This document shows, one piece after another, positions 37,623 through 46,779 of a stretch of DNA of 64,000 nt. This DNA is from an uncultured Spirochaetales bacterium (GTDB lineage: Bacteria; Spirochaetota; Spirochaetia; Sphaerochaetales; Sphaerochaetaceae): positions 1 to 64,000 of the forward strand of contig CASENB010000021.1 of NCBI GenBank assembly GCA_949289305.1, given 5' to 3'. The notes beneath the pieces are model-generated. The model had not been told where the DNA came from, searched no databases, and saw only the letters and a list, made by a program, of their open reading frames with translations. A program made the position numbers and the translations under genes. Every line of letters starts with the position of its first letter. Positions within the stretch are counted from its first letter, which is position 1.

Positions 37623-38165
37623 TTAATAGTTCTTTCCAACTAATTCAAAATATGCCTGAGGATGTGCACATACAGGGCATACTCCAGGAGCAGCCTTTCC
37701 TACGTGGATGTGTCCGCAGTTTCTGCACTTCCAGATCATCTCTCCGTCTCTGCTGAATACTAAGCCGTTTTCGACGTTCTCTAGGAGCTTGAGATATCTC
37801 TCTTCGTGCTCTTTTTCGATCTTTGCAACACCTTTAAATAGAGCTGCAATCTTTGTAAATCCTTCTTCCTCTGCTTCTTTTGCGAATGTTGCATACATAT
37901 CTGTCCATTCGTAGTTCTCGCCAGCTGCAGCATCCTTTAGGTTTTCTGCTGTTGAAGGGATGTCTCCGCCTTCCTGTAGAAGCTTGAACCAGAGCTTTGC
38001 GTGCTCTTTTTCATTGTCTGCTGTCTCTAGAAATAGAGCTGCGATCTGCTCATAGCCCTCTTTCTTTGCTTTTGAAGCATAGTAAGTGTACTTGTTTCTT
38101 GCCTGGCTCTCACCAGCAAACGCAGCCTGAAGGTTTTTTTCAGTCTTTGATCCTTTTAGTTCCAT
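37623..38165 (-). CDS. Rubrerythrin
   Basis: A 180-residue peroxide-reducing diiron protein of anaerobes. The four-helix ferritin-like domain carries the paired ExxH motifs ([36 protein letters not shown]), and the C-terminal rubredoxin domain binds Fe through C147, C150, C163 and C166 ([16 protein letters not shown]). It starts 3 bp after the end of the PerR/Fur gene on the same strand, so peroxide sensing and detoxification form one operon. Confidence 0.95.
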   Translation of the reverse strand: MELKGSKTEKNLQAAFAGESQARNKYTYYASKAKKEGYEQIAALFLETADNEKEHAKLWFKLLQEGGDIPSTAENLKDAAAGENYEWTDMYATFAKEAEEEGFTKIAALFKGVAKIEKEHEERYLKLLENVENGLVFSRDGEMIWKCRNCGHIHVGKAAPGVCPVCAHPQAYFELVGKNY

Positions 38166-38168
38166 ATA

Positions 38169-38567
38169 TTACTCCTTTGACCTACAATCTGTGCAGGTGC
38201 CTTCAAATATTAATTGATAGGAAGATAAATTAAAGTCTTTATCATCCATCACTAAAGCCTCTTTTAACACATTATCGTTTAAAGACAGAGATACATCGAA
38301 TATTTTACCACAGTTTTTACACTTTGCGTGAAAATGGGGATTAATATTCTTATCGTATCTGTCAGAACCACATCCGAGTTTAGGAACCCTTTTTATAAGC
38401 CCTTTTTCTTCTAAAGAACTTAAGTTCCTATATACAGTCGCTTTTGATATATGAGGAAAATTTTCATGTACTGCGTTATATACTTCTTCAGCAGTAGGAT
38501 GTCCCATCATGTTTATCAAAGTGTTATATGTAACTTCCTTTTGTAGTGTCTGTCTTACCTGTTTCAT
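38169..38567 (-). CDS. perR: Fur-family repressor, PerR-like
   Basis: A 132-residue metal-dependent repressor. The winged helix is residues about 15-65 (TAEEVYNAVHENFPHISKATVYRNL). The dimer domain has a structural zinc site, C83/C86 and C125/C128, and regulatory-site candidates H78/H80 and D91. Cotranscription with rubrerythrin makes a peroxide regulator more likely than Fur. A 15-bp perfect inverted repeat lies 14 bp upstream of its start and is the probable autoregulatory operator. Confidence 0.85.
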   Translation of the reverse strand: MKQVRQTLQKEVTYNTLINMMGHPTAEEVYNAVHENFPHISKATVYRNLSSLEEKGLIKRVPKLGCGSDRYDKNINPHFHAKCKNCGKIFDVSLSLNDNVLKEALVMDDKDFNLSSYQLIFEGTCTDCRSKE

Positions 38568-38580
38568 AATCTTTAGCGAT

Positions 38581-38617
38581 AATTGTTATCAATAAGATAC
38601 ATTTATTGATAACAATT
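38581..38617. promoter_or_regulatory. PerR/Fur-type operator upstream of perR
   Basis: AATTGTTATCAATAA (38581-38595) and TTATTGATAACAATT (38603-38617) form a perfect 15-bp inverted repeat around 7 bp. The motif TTGATAACAATTGTCAA overlaps the right arm (to 38622). The site lies between perR and the upstream PfkB gene, which ends at 38619. Confidence 0.75.
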
Positions 38618-38618
38618 G

Positions 38619-39617
38619 TCAATAAGAAGTTGGAAAATTAGATTCAAGATAATCTCTTAGCTCTTTGCTCTTATTCTCATTGAACTGAGCTCCTATCTGA
38701 CTTATGATCTCTCCAGCAAGAAATGAAGCTATTTTTCCTGAATCTGAGACGCTGTATCCTTTTTCTACTCCATATAAAAATCCTGCAGCATACGTATCTC
38801 CTGCTCCTGTTGTATCTACAGGCTTGCTGCTTCCGTATACCGGTATTTCAAATATCTCTCTATTTTTAGATATGTAAGATCCTTTTTTACCATTTTTTAT
38901 AGCTGCAACAGGGCATAGCTTTCCAATGCTTTTCGCACATTCATATGCATCGTAATTATCTATTAGGAATCTTGCTTCTTCGCTATTTGCAAATACAATA
39001 TCTACATACTCGGTTATCAGATCGAAGAATGTTTGTCTGTAACGTCCTACTGCAAATGGGTCTGCTATATCGAATGCTACTAGAAAACCATACTCTTTTT
39101 TCTTTTCAAGAACTTTTCTTATTGCCCTTTTCTGGCTTTCTGTATCAAACATGTAACCTGTAAAATAGAAAATATCTGCATTTTTTACGCTTTCAAGATT
39201 TACATCTTTGCTATCGAAATTTCTATTTGCACCTAAATAAGTACACATAGTCCTTTCTCTGTCTTCTGTTATAAGTATTATTGACGTACCTGTAGGGGAG
39301 TCATTTTTTACAAGTTCGTCATGAACGGAAGTCTCCTTAAGTCTTGCCTTATACATATCTGCCATTTCATCTTTTCCTATTCCTCCCGCTAGATATGTTT
39401 CAACTCCGAGACATTTTAAAGTGACCATCGTATTAGGACATGAACCACCGCATGAATATTTAATTTCTTTCTTCTTTAAATATGTGATTATCTCTTCTCT
39501 TTTATCTTCATCAATTAAATTCATTGTTCCTTTGAAAAGAGAGAGATTTTTTATGTCTTCATCCTTTACGAAACAAAGCAGATCTATTAAAGGGTTTCCA
39601 ATTCCATATACCGACAT
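38619..39617 (-). CDS. PfkB-family carbohydrate/adenosine kinase
   Basis: A 332-residue sugar/nucleoside kinase. N-terminal GNPLIDLLCF, a GGSCPNTMVTLKCLG substrate-lid motif and the C-terminal anion-hole signature DTTGAGDTYAAGFLYG with the catalytic Asp are visible. The arrangement is closest to adenosine kinases, though other PfkB substrates are possible. The ATG at 39617 is preferred: an extended -10 TGTTATAAT ends 6 nt before it, inside the extra nine codons of the longer frame. The mRNA would be leaderless. Confidence 0.82.
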   Translation of the reverse strand: MSVYGIGNPLIDLLCFVKDEDIKNLSLFKGTMNLIDEDKREEIITYLKKKEIKYSCGGSCPNTMVTLKCLGVETYLAGGIGKDEMADMYKARLKETSVHDELVKNDSPTGTSIILITEDRERTMCTYLGANRNFDSKDVNLESVKNADIFYFTGYMFDTESQKRAIRKVLEKKKEYGFLVAFDIADPFAVGRYRQTFFDLITEYVDIVFANSEEARFLIDNYDAYECAKSIGKLCPVAAIKNGKKGSYISKNREIFEIPVYGSSKPVDTTGAGDTYAAGFLYGVEKGYSVSDSGKIASFLAGEIISQIGAQFNENKSKELRDYLESNFPTSY

Positions 39618-40096
39618 ACCAAGATTATAACATATATAAACCATTTTCTCTCTATTTTATAAAAGCTTGAACCTTTTAAATTTTGACACACCATATATGG
39701 TTTTTTTAGAGTTTTCCACAGGTTTTCCACAAGGGTGTGAAAAACTCGTGGAAAAGTAATAATATAAGAAAAATCAAGTGAAATCTTTTTTATTTTATTT
39801 TAAATATTAATTTCTTTTATTGTATATGTTTATATTGTTTTAATATAATTGGTTTTTAATAAAACTTATATAAAAATCAAAGTGGTGGAAAAAAGATGAA
39901 AATAGGTAATTTTGAGTAGTTTTTCACAGGTTTTCCACAAAATTGAACACTTGTTGAATTTTTAAATAATTCTTAATATTTATTTGAATTACGTAAAAAC
40001 AGTAATAAATATTAACACACCAGATATAGCGTTTGTTATTTTAATAACTAATAGCAAACGATATATCTTGTAAAAAATATGAGTAATTTCTTTTTA
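39618..40096. other. Intergenic region with a second DnaA-box cluster and an inverted repeat
   Basis: 479 bp without genes. Five DnaA-box matches: TTTTCCACA at 39712-39720, 39723-39731 and 39931-39939, TTTTTCACA at 39920-39928 and a reverse box TGTGAAAAA at 39736-39744; a near-match GTGGAAAAG is at 39749-39757. AT-rich sequence separates the groups. An imperfect inverted repeat (18-bp arms, 16 matching) lies at 40023-40067. Confidence 0.75.
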
Positions 40097-40828
40097 TCAA
40101 TAATTTAAAAGAGTCTGAATAGCAGATATAGCATAAATTGCTGCGGTTTCACTTCTTAATATGTTTGTTTTTAAAAGAACTGCAATCGCACCTTTTTCTT
40201 CTGCATATCTGACTTCTTCATCTGAAAAGCCCCCCTCAGATCCTATGAAACATGATATTGCAGTATCTTTATTTATACCTGAAAGAGCTTCTTTTATGTC
40301 TTTGCTATTGCTTAAAAGGCTTTGATGAAGAATTAAAATTCGTCCTTCTGCATTATCAATCGCATCTTTGAAAGTTTTTACTTCGTTTATTTGCATCGTT
40401 TTTGCGCCAGATTGCTGTACTGCCTCACGTCTTATAAGGCTAAGACGTTCTTCATCGTGTTCTGATAGCATTTTAGTTTGGGTAAATGAAGATGAAAAGA
40501 AAGTGATGCTGCTTACCCCTGTCTCTTGAGCCTCCCTTACAACTTTCTCGTTCTTCTTTCCTTTCATAATCCCCTGATAAAGATCTATTTTCTGAAAATG
40601 TCCGTCAAAAGATGGCATCTCATCTAAAAACGTATCCTCATTGCTTATTACTAAAGATAATACGTTTTTTATAAGGACTGCATCATATAGAGTTTCTTTC
40701 TCATCTTTTGCTTTAAAAGTGACTCCATCTTCTATTCTTAGGACATTTTTTAAGTAATTTTCTTCTTTTTTAGATAGTTCGTATAAACCGTCTTTAATCT
40801 TTTCTTTCTTTATTAAAAGCACTCTCAT
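40097..40828 (-). CDS. rsmE: 16S rRNA (uracil-1498-N3)-methyltransferase
   Basis: A 243-residue SPOUT-class methyltransferase. The knot region shows CFIGSEGGFSDEEV and LLKTNILRSETAAIYAISAI, the RsmE signature (usually IGPEGGf...E, LG.rILRtETA). An N-terminal PUA-like domain precedes it. The start overlaps the end of the protease gene by 4 bp, so it is translated from the same message. Confidence 0.92.
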   Translation of the reverse strand: MRVLLIKKEKIKDGLYELSKKEENYLKNVLRIEDGVTFKAKDEKETLYDAVLIKNVLSLVISNEDTFLDEMPSFDGHFQKIDLYQGIMKGKKNEKVVREAQETGVSSITFFSSSFTQTKMLSEHDEERLSLIRREAVQQSGAKTMQINEVKTFKDAIDNAEGRILILHQSLLSNSKDIKEALSGINKDTAISCFIGSEGGFSDEEVRYAEEKGAIAVLLKTNILRSETAAIYAISAIQTLLNY

Positions 40829-42249
40829 ATCTCTTTACCTAAGAAAGCAAGGGCTTCCTGCAGAACTTCATCATAGTCTACAAGTACGACAGGGCGTTCA
40901 TCATAGTTCATTTCATAGTAGTATTGATTTCTTATTAATAGCGTTAATAAGGATTCTGGCACTCCAGAAGAAGAGTATGTCAATGTGAAATTCTCAATGT
41001 TCTCTATACTGTATTCAGGGTGTTCTTCAATATATTTTTCAAGTTCACCGCTTTCTAGGAATTTTTCATAGTTTTCAAGTTCTTCTTCGCTGTATTCTAT
41101 TTCATCTATTTCGATATCAGGTATTATTCCTACTTCGTGTATGCTGCTTCCATTCGGCGTATAATAGTTCGCATCAGTAAAACATATGTATCCGCCGTTA
41201 TAAGGAATTACGCTCTGTATTATACCTTTTCCAAAGCTCTGATTTCCTATTACGGTTGCTCTGGTATTCTCTTTTAATGCAGCTGTCATTATTTCACTTG
41301 CACTGGCAGTTCCGCCGTTAATCAGGATTACAATTGGAATATTATTGTCTATTATTGTATTTCTATCTGCATAATACGTTGTGTCTTCTATTCCAGATCC
41401 TTCTTTATATTTTACACTTACAATAATGCCTTCAGAGAGAAACATATCGCTGATAGCCTGACTCGTATCTACTGTTCCGCCTCCGTTATTTCTTAAATCA
41501 ATTATAAGGCTTTTTATTCCTCTGTTTTTTAGATCTTCTAATGCACTTAGCGTACTATCTGCCGAACTTTCATTGAACATATATAAATGTAGATATCCAA
41601 CGTCGTCATATATCACATCATATGACAAATTAGGTGTTACTACGTGTTCAGGCATAAGATTCAGTTCAAATGTGACTCCATCCCTGTAAACTCTTAAGTT
41701 AAGTTCTTCTCCCTCTGTTCCTCTGAGCATTCTAGACGCTTCTGTCGCATTTAGACTGAATACGCTCTCCCCGTCTATATGGCTTATAAGATCGTTTGCT
41801 CTAAGGCCTGCTCTGTCTGCTGGACCTCCTGGAAATGGGCTTACTATTTCAAGCATCCATGTCTCAGGATCTTCGTAATCGGCATAAAGAGGATTCATTT
41901 TCGTCACATATGTTCCTATTCCAACATATTCGCCTTCATACTGTTCGCTATAGTCTTGCATATCCTCTGCTTTTACGTAATATGAGTATCTGTCTCCAAG
42001 GGATGCGACCATCGCAGAAAGCAGGTTTTCAGCCATAACTTCATTGTCTATATCATATAAGTAATATTTATCTAAAAGCGCATATACGTTTGATAGTGAG
42101 TATAATATCTCGCTTATGTTTCTGTCCTCATTTTTTACCTCAATCGGTTTTGATAACGTGTTTTCTACTATTTTTTCGTTAACGCCGCCAGAAAAAACCG
42201 TACTGATTGCTATTAACGCTAATGCCAGAAATGTTTTTAATCTTTTCAT
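40825..42249 (-). CDS. C-terminal processing peptidase (S41)
   Basis: A 474-residue exported serine protease. The signal peptide is MKRLKTFLALALIAISTVFSGG. A PDZ domain (residues about 115-190, PADRAGLRANDLISHIDGE) is followed by the tail-specific protease core, with the nucleophile in GGTASASEIMTAAL and the general-base lysine in GNQSFGKGIIQ. It trims C-termini of envelope proteins. I start at 42249, the start of the signal peptide; TATATT ends 7 nt before it. It is divergent from lgt across about 64 bp. Confidence 0.9.
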   Translation of the reverse strand: MKRLKTFLALALIAISTVFSGGVNEKIVENTLSKPIEVKNEDRNISEILYSLSNVYALLDKYYLYDIDNEVMAENLLSAMVASLGDRYSYYVKAEDMQDYSEQYEGEYVGIGTYVTKMNPLYADYEDPETWMLEIVSPFPGGPADRAGLRANDLISHIDGESVFSLNATEASRMLRGTEGEELNLRVYRDGVTFELNLMPEHVVTPNLSYDVIYDDVGYLHLYMFNESSADSTLSALEDLKNRGIKSLIIDLRNNGGGTVDTSQAISDMFLSEGIIVSVKYKEGSGIEDTTYYADRNTIIDNNIPIVILINGGTASASEIMTAALKENTRATVIGNQSFGKGIIQSVIPYNGGYICFTDANYYTPNGSSIHEVGIIPDIEIDEIEYSEEELENYEKFLESGELEKYIEEHPEYSIENIENFTLTYSSSGVPESLLTLLIRNQYYYEMNYDERPVVLVDYDEVLQEALAFLGKEI

Positions 42250-42301
42250 GAAAATAAATATAAAACAAAAAAGCCATCTTTTGTAGAACAGCATAAAAAT
42301 A

Positions 42302-42307
42302 TATACT
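42302..42307 (+). promoter_or_regulatory. lgt -10 hexamer set for a leaderless start
   Basis: TATACT ends exactly 6 nt before the lgt ATG at 42314; no ribosome site. A weak TTGTAG lies 15 bp upstream. Confidence 0.55.
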
Positions 42308-42313
42308 CATTTC

Positions 42314-43315
42314 ATGGCCTTTTATATTAATTATCCAAGCTGGATAGACCCATATATAATAGATTCTCTTCCCATCCGATGGTATGCGTTAATGTATATA
42401 GTGGCATTTGCCATAACTTATGTCTTATTTCGTTATCAGATAAAAAAAGATGGAAAATTGGTAATGAATGCAGATGAAAGCCAGAATCTTTTTTTCTATG
42501 CTATATTAGGGCTTTTAATAGGCGCAAGGGTTTTTTCTTGTCTGTTTTATAGTGATACAAGCTACTATCTTACTCATCCTTGGATGATGTTCTGGCCTTT
42601 TAGAAATGGGGCTTTTGTAGGCCTTCCCGGCATGAGCTATCATGGTGGTGTTATTGGATGTTTCATAGGCGGCTGGATATATTCAAAACGTTATAAGAAA
42701 AACATATTACAGATAACTGACACAGTAATTGCTGGCCTTCCTCTTGGATATACGTTCGGTCGTATTGGCAATTTCATAAACTCTGAGCTTTATGGGAGGG
42801 TTACGACTTCAAAAATAGGAATGATCTTCTATAATGCTGAACTTTTTAGTACGAACGAAGAGTGGGTTAGAGATGTTGCAGACAAGGTTGGAATAAGCTA
42901 CTCCATTGGTGAGTATGTAAACCTTCCACGATTTCCGACTCAGCTATTTGAGGCATTTTTTGAAGGAATTGTCACATTTTTAATACTTTTTTTCATTTTA
43001 AGGCCATTAAAAAACAAAAAATACTTAAAACATGGAACGCTTTTTTCTGCTTATCTGATTCTCTATGGTATGTTCAGATTCTTTATTGAATATATGAGAG
43101 AACCGGATAGAAACATTGGATATGTAATAAGCCTAGCAGATGGATCTGACAATATTGCGCTGTTTACTTCGTTTTTAAATATTACAAAAGGTCAGGTATT
43201 TTGTGCCCTGATGGTCATTGCAGGAGTGTTTCTATTGGTATTTTTAAACGTTAGAAGGAGGAACGATGGAAAATCTGAAGTTAGAAAAGCTCAGACAAAA
43301 ACTAAGAGAAAATAA
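42314..43315 (+). CDS. lgt: Prolipoprotein diacylglyceryl transferase
   Basis: A 333-residue inner-membrane enzyme that lipidates the lipobox cysteine of prolipoproteins. About seven membrane helices. The Lgt motifs are clear: MSYHGGVIG, the signature LGYTFGRIGNFINSELYGR, and the C-terminal GMFRFFIEYMREPD. It would modify lipoproteins such as the binding protein at 9105 and the product of 57893. Its last 50 bp overlap the aminopeptidase gene. Confidence 0.95.
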   Translation: MAFYINYPSWIDPYIIDSLPIRWYALMYIVAFAITYVLFRYQIKKDGKLVMNADESQNLFFYAILGLLIGARVFSCLFYSDTSYYLTHPWMMFWPFRNGAFVGLPGMSYHGGVIGCFIGGWIYSKRYKKNILQITDTVIAGLPLGYTFGRIGNFINSELYGRVTTSKIGMIFYNAELFSTNEEWVRDVADKVGISYSIGEYVNLPRFPTQLFEAFFEGIVTFLILFFILRPLKNKKYLKHGTLFSAYLILYGMFRFFIEYMREPDRNIGYVISLADGSDNIALFTSFLNITKGQVFCALMVIAGVFLLVFLNVRRRNDGKSEVRKAQTKTKRK

Positions 43316-45014
43316 TATCGATGCATTCTATATCACAGGATCTGATGCGCATTTAAGCGAATACGTAGCACCACGTTGGAAGAGCAGGGAATATCTTACG
43401 TCTTTTACTGGAAGCGCAGGATATGTAATCGTTACGATGAATGATGCTGTTCTATTTACTGACAGCCGTTATTTTATTCAGGCGAAAAAAGAGATAGAGA
43501 ACACAGGCTTTATAATGCTACGCCTTGAAACTGAAGATTTAGATCCGCTTTCATTTTTAAAGACAAAGCTAAAAAAAGACGATGTTGTTGCAGTTGAAAA
43601 AAGCGAGATATCAATTAAGCAGTTTAAAGATATGTCCATCAGTCTTAAAAAAGATGGGATAAATCTAATTGCAACAGATGGGATAATCTCTTCAATCTGG
43701 CCTGAAAGACCTTCAGTTCCCTTTTCTAAAGTTAGAGATTTCAAGGCAGAATATGCGGGAAAAAGCAGCAGGGAAAAGATTGAAGAAGCAAGAGAAGAAT
43801 TAAGAAGTGCAAAGGCCGAATGGACGCTTATTTCATCTCTTGACGATATTGCATGGCTTACAAACTTACGAGCAGACGATATTCCATATAATCCAGTTTT
43901 TTGTGCCTTCTTCTTCCTCTCTCTTGATGAAGCGATATTGTTTACTAATAAAGAGAGATTTGAGAGGCTTGATTCTTATGACTTTGAAATAAGAGATTAT
44001 TTTGATGCTTATTCTTTAACAAAAGAGGATGTTAAAGGTATTGCCTACTACAATGATGAGAAGACCTCAATGTCTTTTTATCATCTCTTTTCTGAGAACG
44101 ACATTACAGGACGCGATATCACAACAGATTTAAAAGCCTGTAAAAATGAAAATGAAATAAATGGAATGAAAAAAAGTCATAAGGAAGATGCTGTTGCCTA
44201 TGTAAACTTCCTATCTAAACTTTATAAGAATAAACCTTCTAATGAAATTGAGATATCTGAAAGGCTTGAAAAGGAGAGAAAAAGAAGAAAAGGTTATTTA
44301 GGACCTTCTTTTGCTCCAATTTCCGCTTTTAAAGAGAATGGCGCTATGTGCCATTACAGTGCGACAGAAGAGTCAAATAAAGTTATAGATACATCCTCTC
44401 TTCTTGTCTTAGATACTGGATCTCAATTTGAATATGGTACGACTGATATAACCCGAACACTACTCTTTGGAGAGGCTAAAGAGGATGAGAAAAGAGACTA
44501 TACATTGGTTTTAAAAGGACATCTTGCACTCTCTAGGCAGAAGTTCATAAAAGGAACTAGGGGTGTACAGCTAGATATCCTTGCAAAACAATTTCTTTTT
44601 AACGATTATAAGAGCTTTTTTCATGGAACGGGACATGGCGTAGGATGTGCTTTAAACGTTCATGAAGGACCGGCTAGGATTTCTAGCGCGTTAATAGACG
44701 TGCCTCTTAAACCAGGCATGGTTCTCTCTGATGAGCCCGGACTATATAAGGAAGGTGAGTATGGAATCAGGATAGAAAACCTTCTTCTTGTGAAAGAGGA
44801 TGAAGAAAGTCCTTTTGGAGAATTTTTTAGCTTTGAGGTTTTAACTCTTGTTCCTTATGAGAGAGATCTAATAGACGTTTCATTGCTTACAAAGGAAGAA
44901 ATAGATCAGATTGATACATATCACAAAAGGATATGGGATGAATTAAATGATAAAGTTGATGAAGATAGCCTTCCATATCTTAAAAAGGCTACTTCACCTA
45001 TTTGTTACAATTAA
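43266..45014 (+). CDS. Xaa-Pro aminopeptidase (three-domain aminopeptidase P, M24B)
   Basis: A 582-residue metallopeptidase that removes residues preceding proline. Two creatinase-like N-terminal domains (to about residue 300) precede the pita-bread domain. Metal ligands are visible in LDTGSQFEYGTTDITRTL (two Asp), FHGTGHGVG (His), LSDEPGLY (Glu) and YGIRIENLL (Glu). The long form resembles eukaryotic cytosolic XPNPEP1. AGAAGGAGGA gives a strong ribosome site although the ATG lies 50 bp inside lgt. Confidence 0.92.
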   Translation: MENLKLEKLRQKLRENNIDAFYITGSDAHLSEYVAPRWKSREYLTSFTGSAGYVIVTMNDAVLFTDSRYFIQAKKEIENTGFIMLRLETEDLDPLSFLKTKLKKDDVVAVEKSEISIKQFKDMSISLKKDGINLIATDGIISSIWPERPSVPFSKVRDFKAEYAGKSSREKIEEAREELRSAKAEWTLISSLDDIAWLTNLRADDIPYNPVFCAFFFLSLDEAILFTNKERFERLDSYDFEIRDYFDAYSLTKEDVKGIAYYNDEKTSMSFYHLFSENDITGRDITTDLKACKNENEINGMKKSHKEDAVAYVNFLSKLYKNKPSNEIEISERLEKERKRRKGYLGPSFAPISAFKENGAMCHYSATEESNKVIDTSSLLVLDTGSQFEYGTTDITRTLLFGEAKEDEKRDYTLVLKGHLALSRQKFIKGTRGVQLDILAKQFLFNDYKSFFHGTGHGVGCALNVHEGPARISSALIDVPLKPGMVLSDEPGLYKEGEYGIRIENLLLVKEDEESPFGEFFSFEVLTLVPYERDLIDVSLLTKEEIDQIDTYHKRIWDELNDKVDEDSLPYLKKATSPICYN

Positions 45015-45044
45015 GTATATTTATATCGATTAAGGAGAACTGAC

Positions 45045-46694
45045 ATGGTAGAACCATTGACGAAGAACGGAAAGATAAAAAGAAATGGTCCTGTGATGCT
45101 TGTCATCATGGATGGAGTTGGATACGGCAAATATAAAGATGGAGATGCAGTTGCTCAGGCAATGACAAAGAATTTAGATTCTCTTCTCTCATCATGCCCA
45201 AATACAAAACTTAAGGCGCATGGTCTTGCAGTAGGACTTCCTAGCGATGCAGACATGGGAAACAGCGAGGTAGGACACAATGCAATGGGATGCGGAAGGG
45301 TTTTTGCACAAGGCGCTAAGCTTGTAGCAAACTCAATTGAGTCCGGCGCTATGTATGAAGGCGATACATGGAAAAAACTCATTAAGAATGTAAAAGATAA
45401 TGGCAGTACGCTGCACTTTATTGGACTCTTATCAGATGGAAACGTACACTCTCATATCGACAATCTCAAGCACATGGTAGAAGAGGCTAAGAAAGAAGGA
45501 GTGAAGAGAGTAAGAGTTCATGCTCTCTTAGACGGAAGGGACGTAGGAGAGATGAGCGCATTAGACTACTTTGATCCTTTCGCAGATTTCTTAAAGGAAC
45601 TCTCTAGCGACGGAACATTCGACGCTAAAATTGCATCTGGCGGCGGAAGAATGGTAATTACTATGGACCGCTATAATGCAAACTGGGATATGGTAAGAAA
45701 AGGCTGGGAGACACATGTTCTCGGAGAGGGAAGATATTTTGAATCCGCTCATGATGCAATCGTAAAACTTAGAGAAGAGACAGGTGCAATAGATCAGGAT
45801 CTACCTCCTTTTGTTATTGCAGAGAATGGAAAACCTGTTGGAACAATAGAAGATAACGACAGCGTTATTCTGTTTAACTTCAGAGGAGACAGAGCTCTTG
45901 AGATTACAAAGGCATTTGAAGCTGAAGAACTTACTGAATTCGATAGAAAGAGACATCCTAAAGTAGAGTATGCTGGAATGATGGAGTATGACGGAGACTT
46001 GCACGTTCCTCATCAGTATTTAGTATCTCCTCCTTCTATCGACAGGACTTTGGCTGAATACCTATGCAAGAGCGGAGTAAAGCAGTTCAGTATTTCTGAA
46101 ACACAGAAGTTCGGACATGTAACATATTTCTTCAATGGAAACAAGAGCGGAAAGTTCGATGAGAATCTTGAAGAGTACGTTGAGATTCCATCAGATATCG
46201 TACCTTTCGAGCAGAGGCCTTGGATGAAGTGTGCAGAGATCACAGATCGCGTTATTAAAGAAATTGAAAGCGGAAAGTGGGATCTTATCAAACTTAATTA
46301 TCCAAACGGAGACATGGTAGGACACACTGGCGTATTTGAAGCAGTAGTATGTTCAATGGAAGCTATGGACATTCAGATTGGAAGGCTTAAAGAAGCAATT
46401 GAAAAAGCAGGCGGCGTAATGGTTGTAACTGCAGACCATGGAAATGCTGACGATATGTATGAGCATGATAAGAAAGGGGACGTTAAGAAGAAGGCAGACG
46501 GAGAGCCAAAATCAAAGACAAGTCATTCTCTGAACCCTGTTCCATGCATCATCTATGATCCATGCTATAACGGAGAATATTCAAAAGAGCTAAATGAAGG
46601 TCTTGGAATCTCATCAATTGCTGCAACGCTAATGAATCTTTTAGGATATGATGCTCCTGCAGATTATGATAAGAGCATTATAAATCTGAACTAA
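45045..46694 (+). CDS. gpmI: 2,3-bisphosphoglycerate-independent phosphoglycerate mutase
   Basis: A 549-residue two-domain alkaline-phosphatase-superfamily enzyme that interconverts 3- and 2-phosphoglycerate in glycolysis. The phosphoserine nucleophile is S74 in DADMGNSEVGHNAMGCGR; metal-site motifs include MDGVGYG, LNYPNGDMVGHTG and TADHGNADDM. AAGGAG ribosome site. It follows the aminopeptidase by 30 bp and has a strong terminator behind it. Confidence 0.95.
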   Translation: MVEPLTKNGKIKRNGPVMLVIMDGVGYGKYKDGDAVAQAMTKNLDSLLSSCPNTKLKAHGLAVGLPSDADMGNSEVGHNAMGCGRVFAQGAKLVANSIESGAMYEGDTWKKLIKNVKDNGSTLHFIGLLSDGNVHSHIDNLKHMVEEAKKEGVKRVRVHALLDGRDVGEMSALDYFDPFADFLKELSSDGTFDAKIASGGGRMVITMDRYNANWDMVRKGWETHVLGEGRYFESAHDAIVKLREETGAIDQDLPPFVIAENGKPVGTIEDNDSVILFNFRGDRALEITKAFEAEELTEFDRKRHPKVEYAGMMEYDGDLHVPHQYLVSPPSIDRTLAEYLCKSGVKQFSISETQKFGHVTYFFNGNKSGKFDENLEEYVEIPSDIVPFEQRPWMKCAEITDRVIKEIESGKWDLIKLNYPNGDMVGHTGVFEAVVCSMEAMDIQIGRLKEAIEKAGGVMVVTADHGNADDMYEHDKKGDVKKKADGEPKSKTSHSLNPVPCIIYDPCYNGEYSKELNEGLGISSIAATLMNLLGYDAPADYDKSIINLN

Positions 46695-46716
46695 CAGATA
46701 AGACTTAAACAAATAG

Positions 46717-46760
46717 CCCTTCAAGTTGTTATCATTTGATAGTAATTTGAAGGGTTTTTC
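46717..46760 (+). terminator. gpmI terminator
   Basis: CCCTTCAA (46717-46724) pairs with TTGAAGGG (46747-46754), with an inner TATCA/TGATA stem, followed by TTTTT. Confidence 0.8.
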
Positions 46761-46779
46761 TTTGAGGTTTTAATGTATT

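Noticed and set aside
39691..39700. CCATATATGG palindrome
   Set aside because: A 10-bp palindrome in AT-rich sequence is expected by chance, and nothing else supports an operator there.
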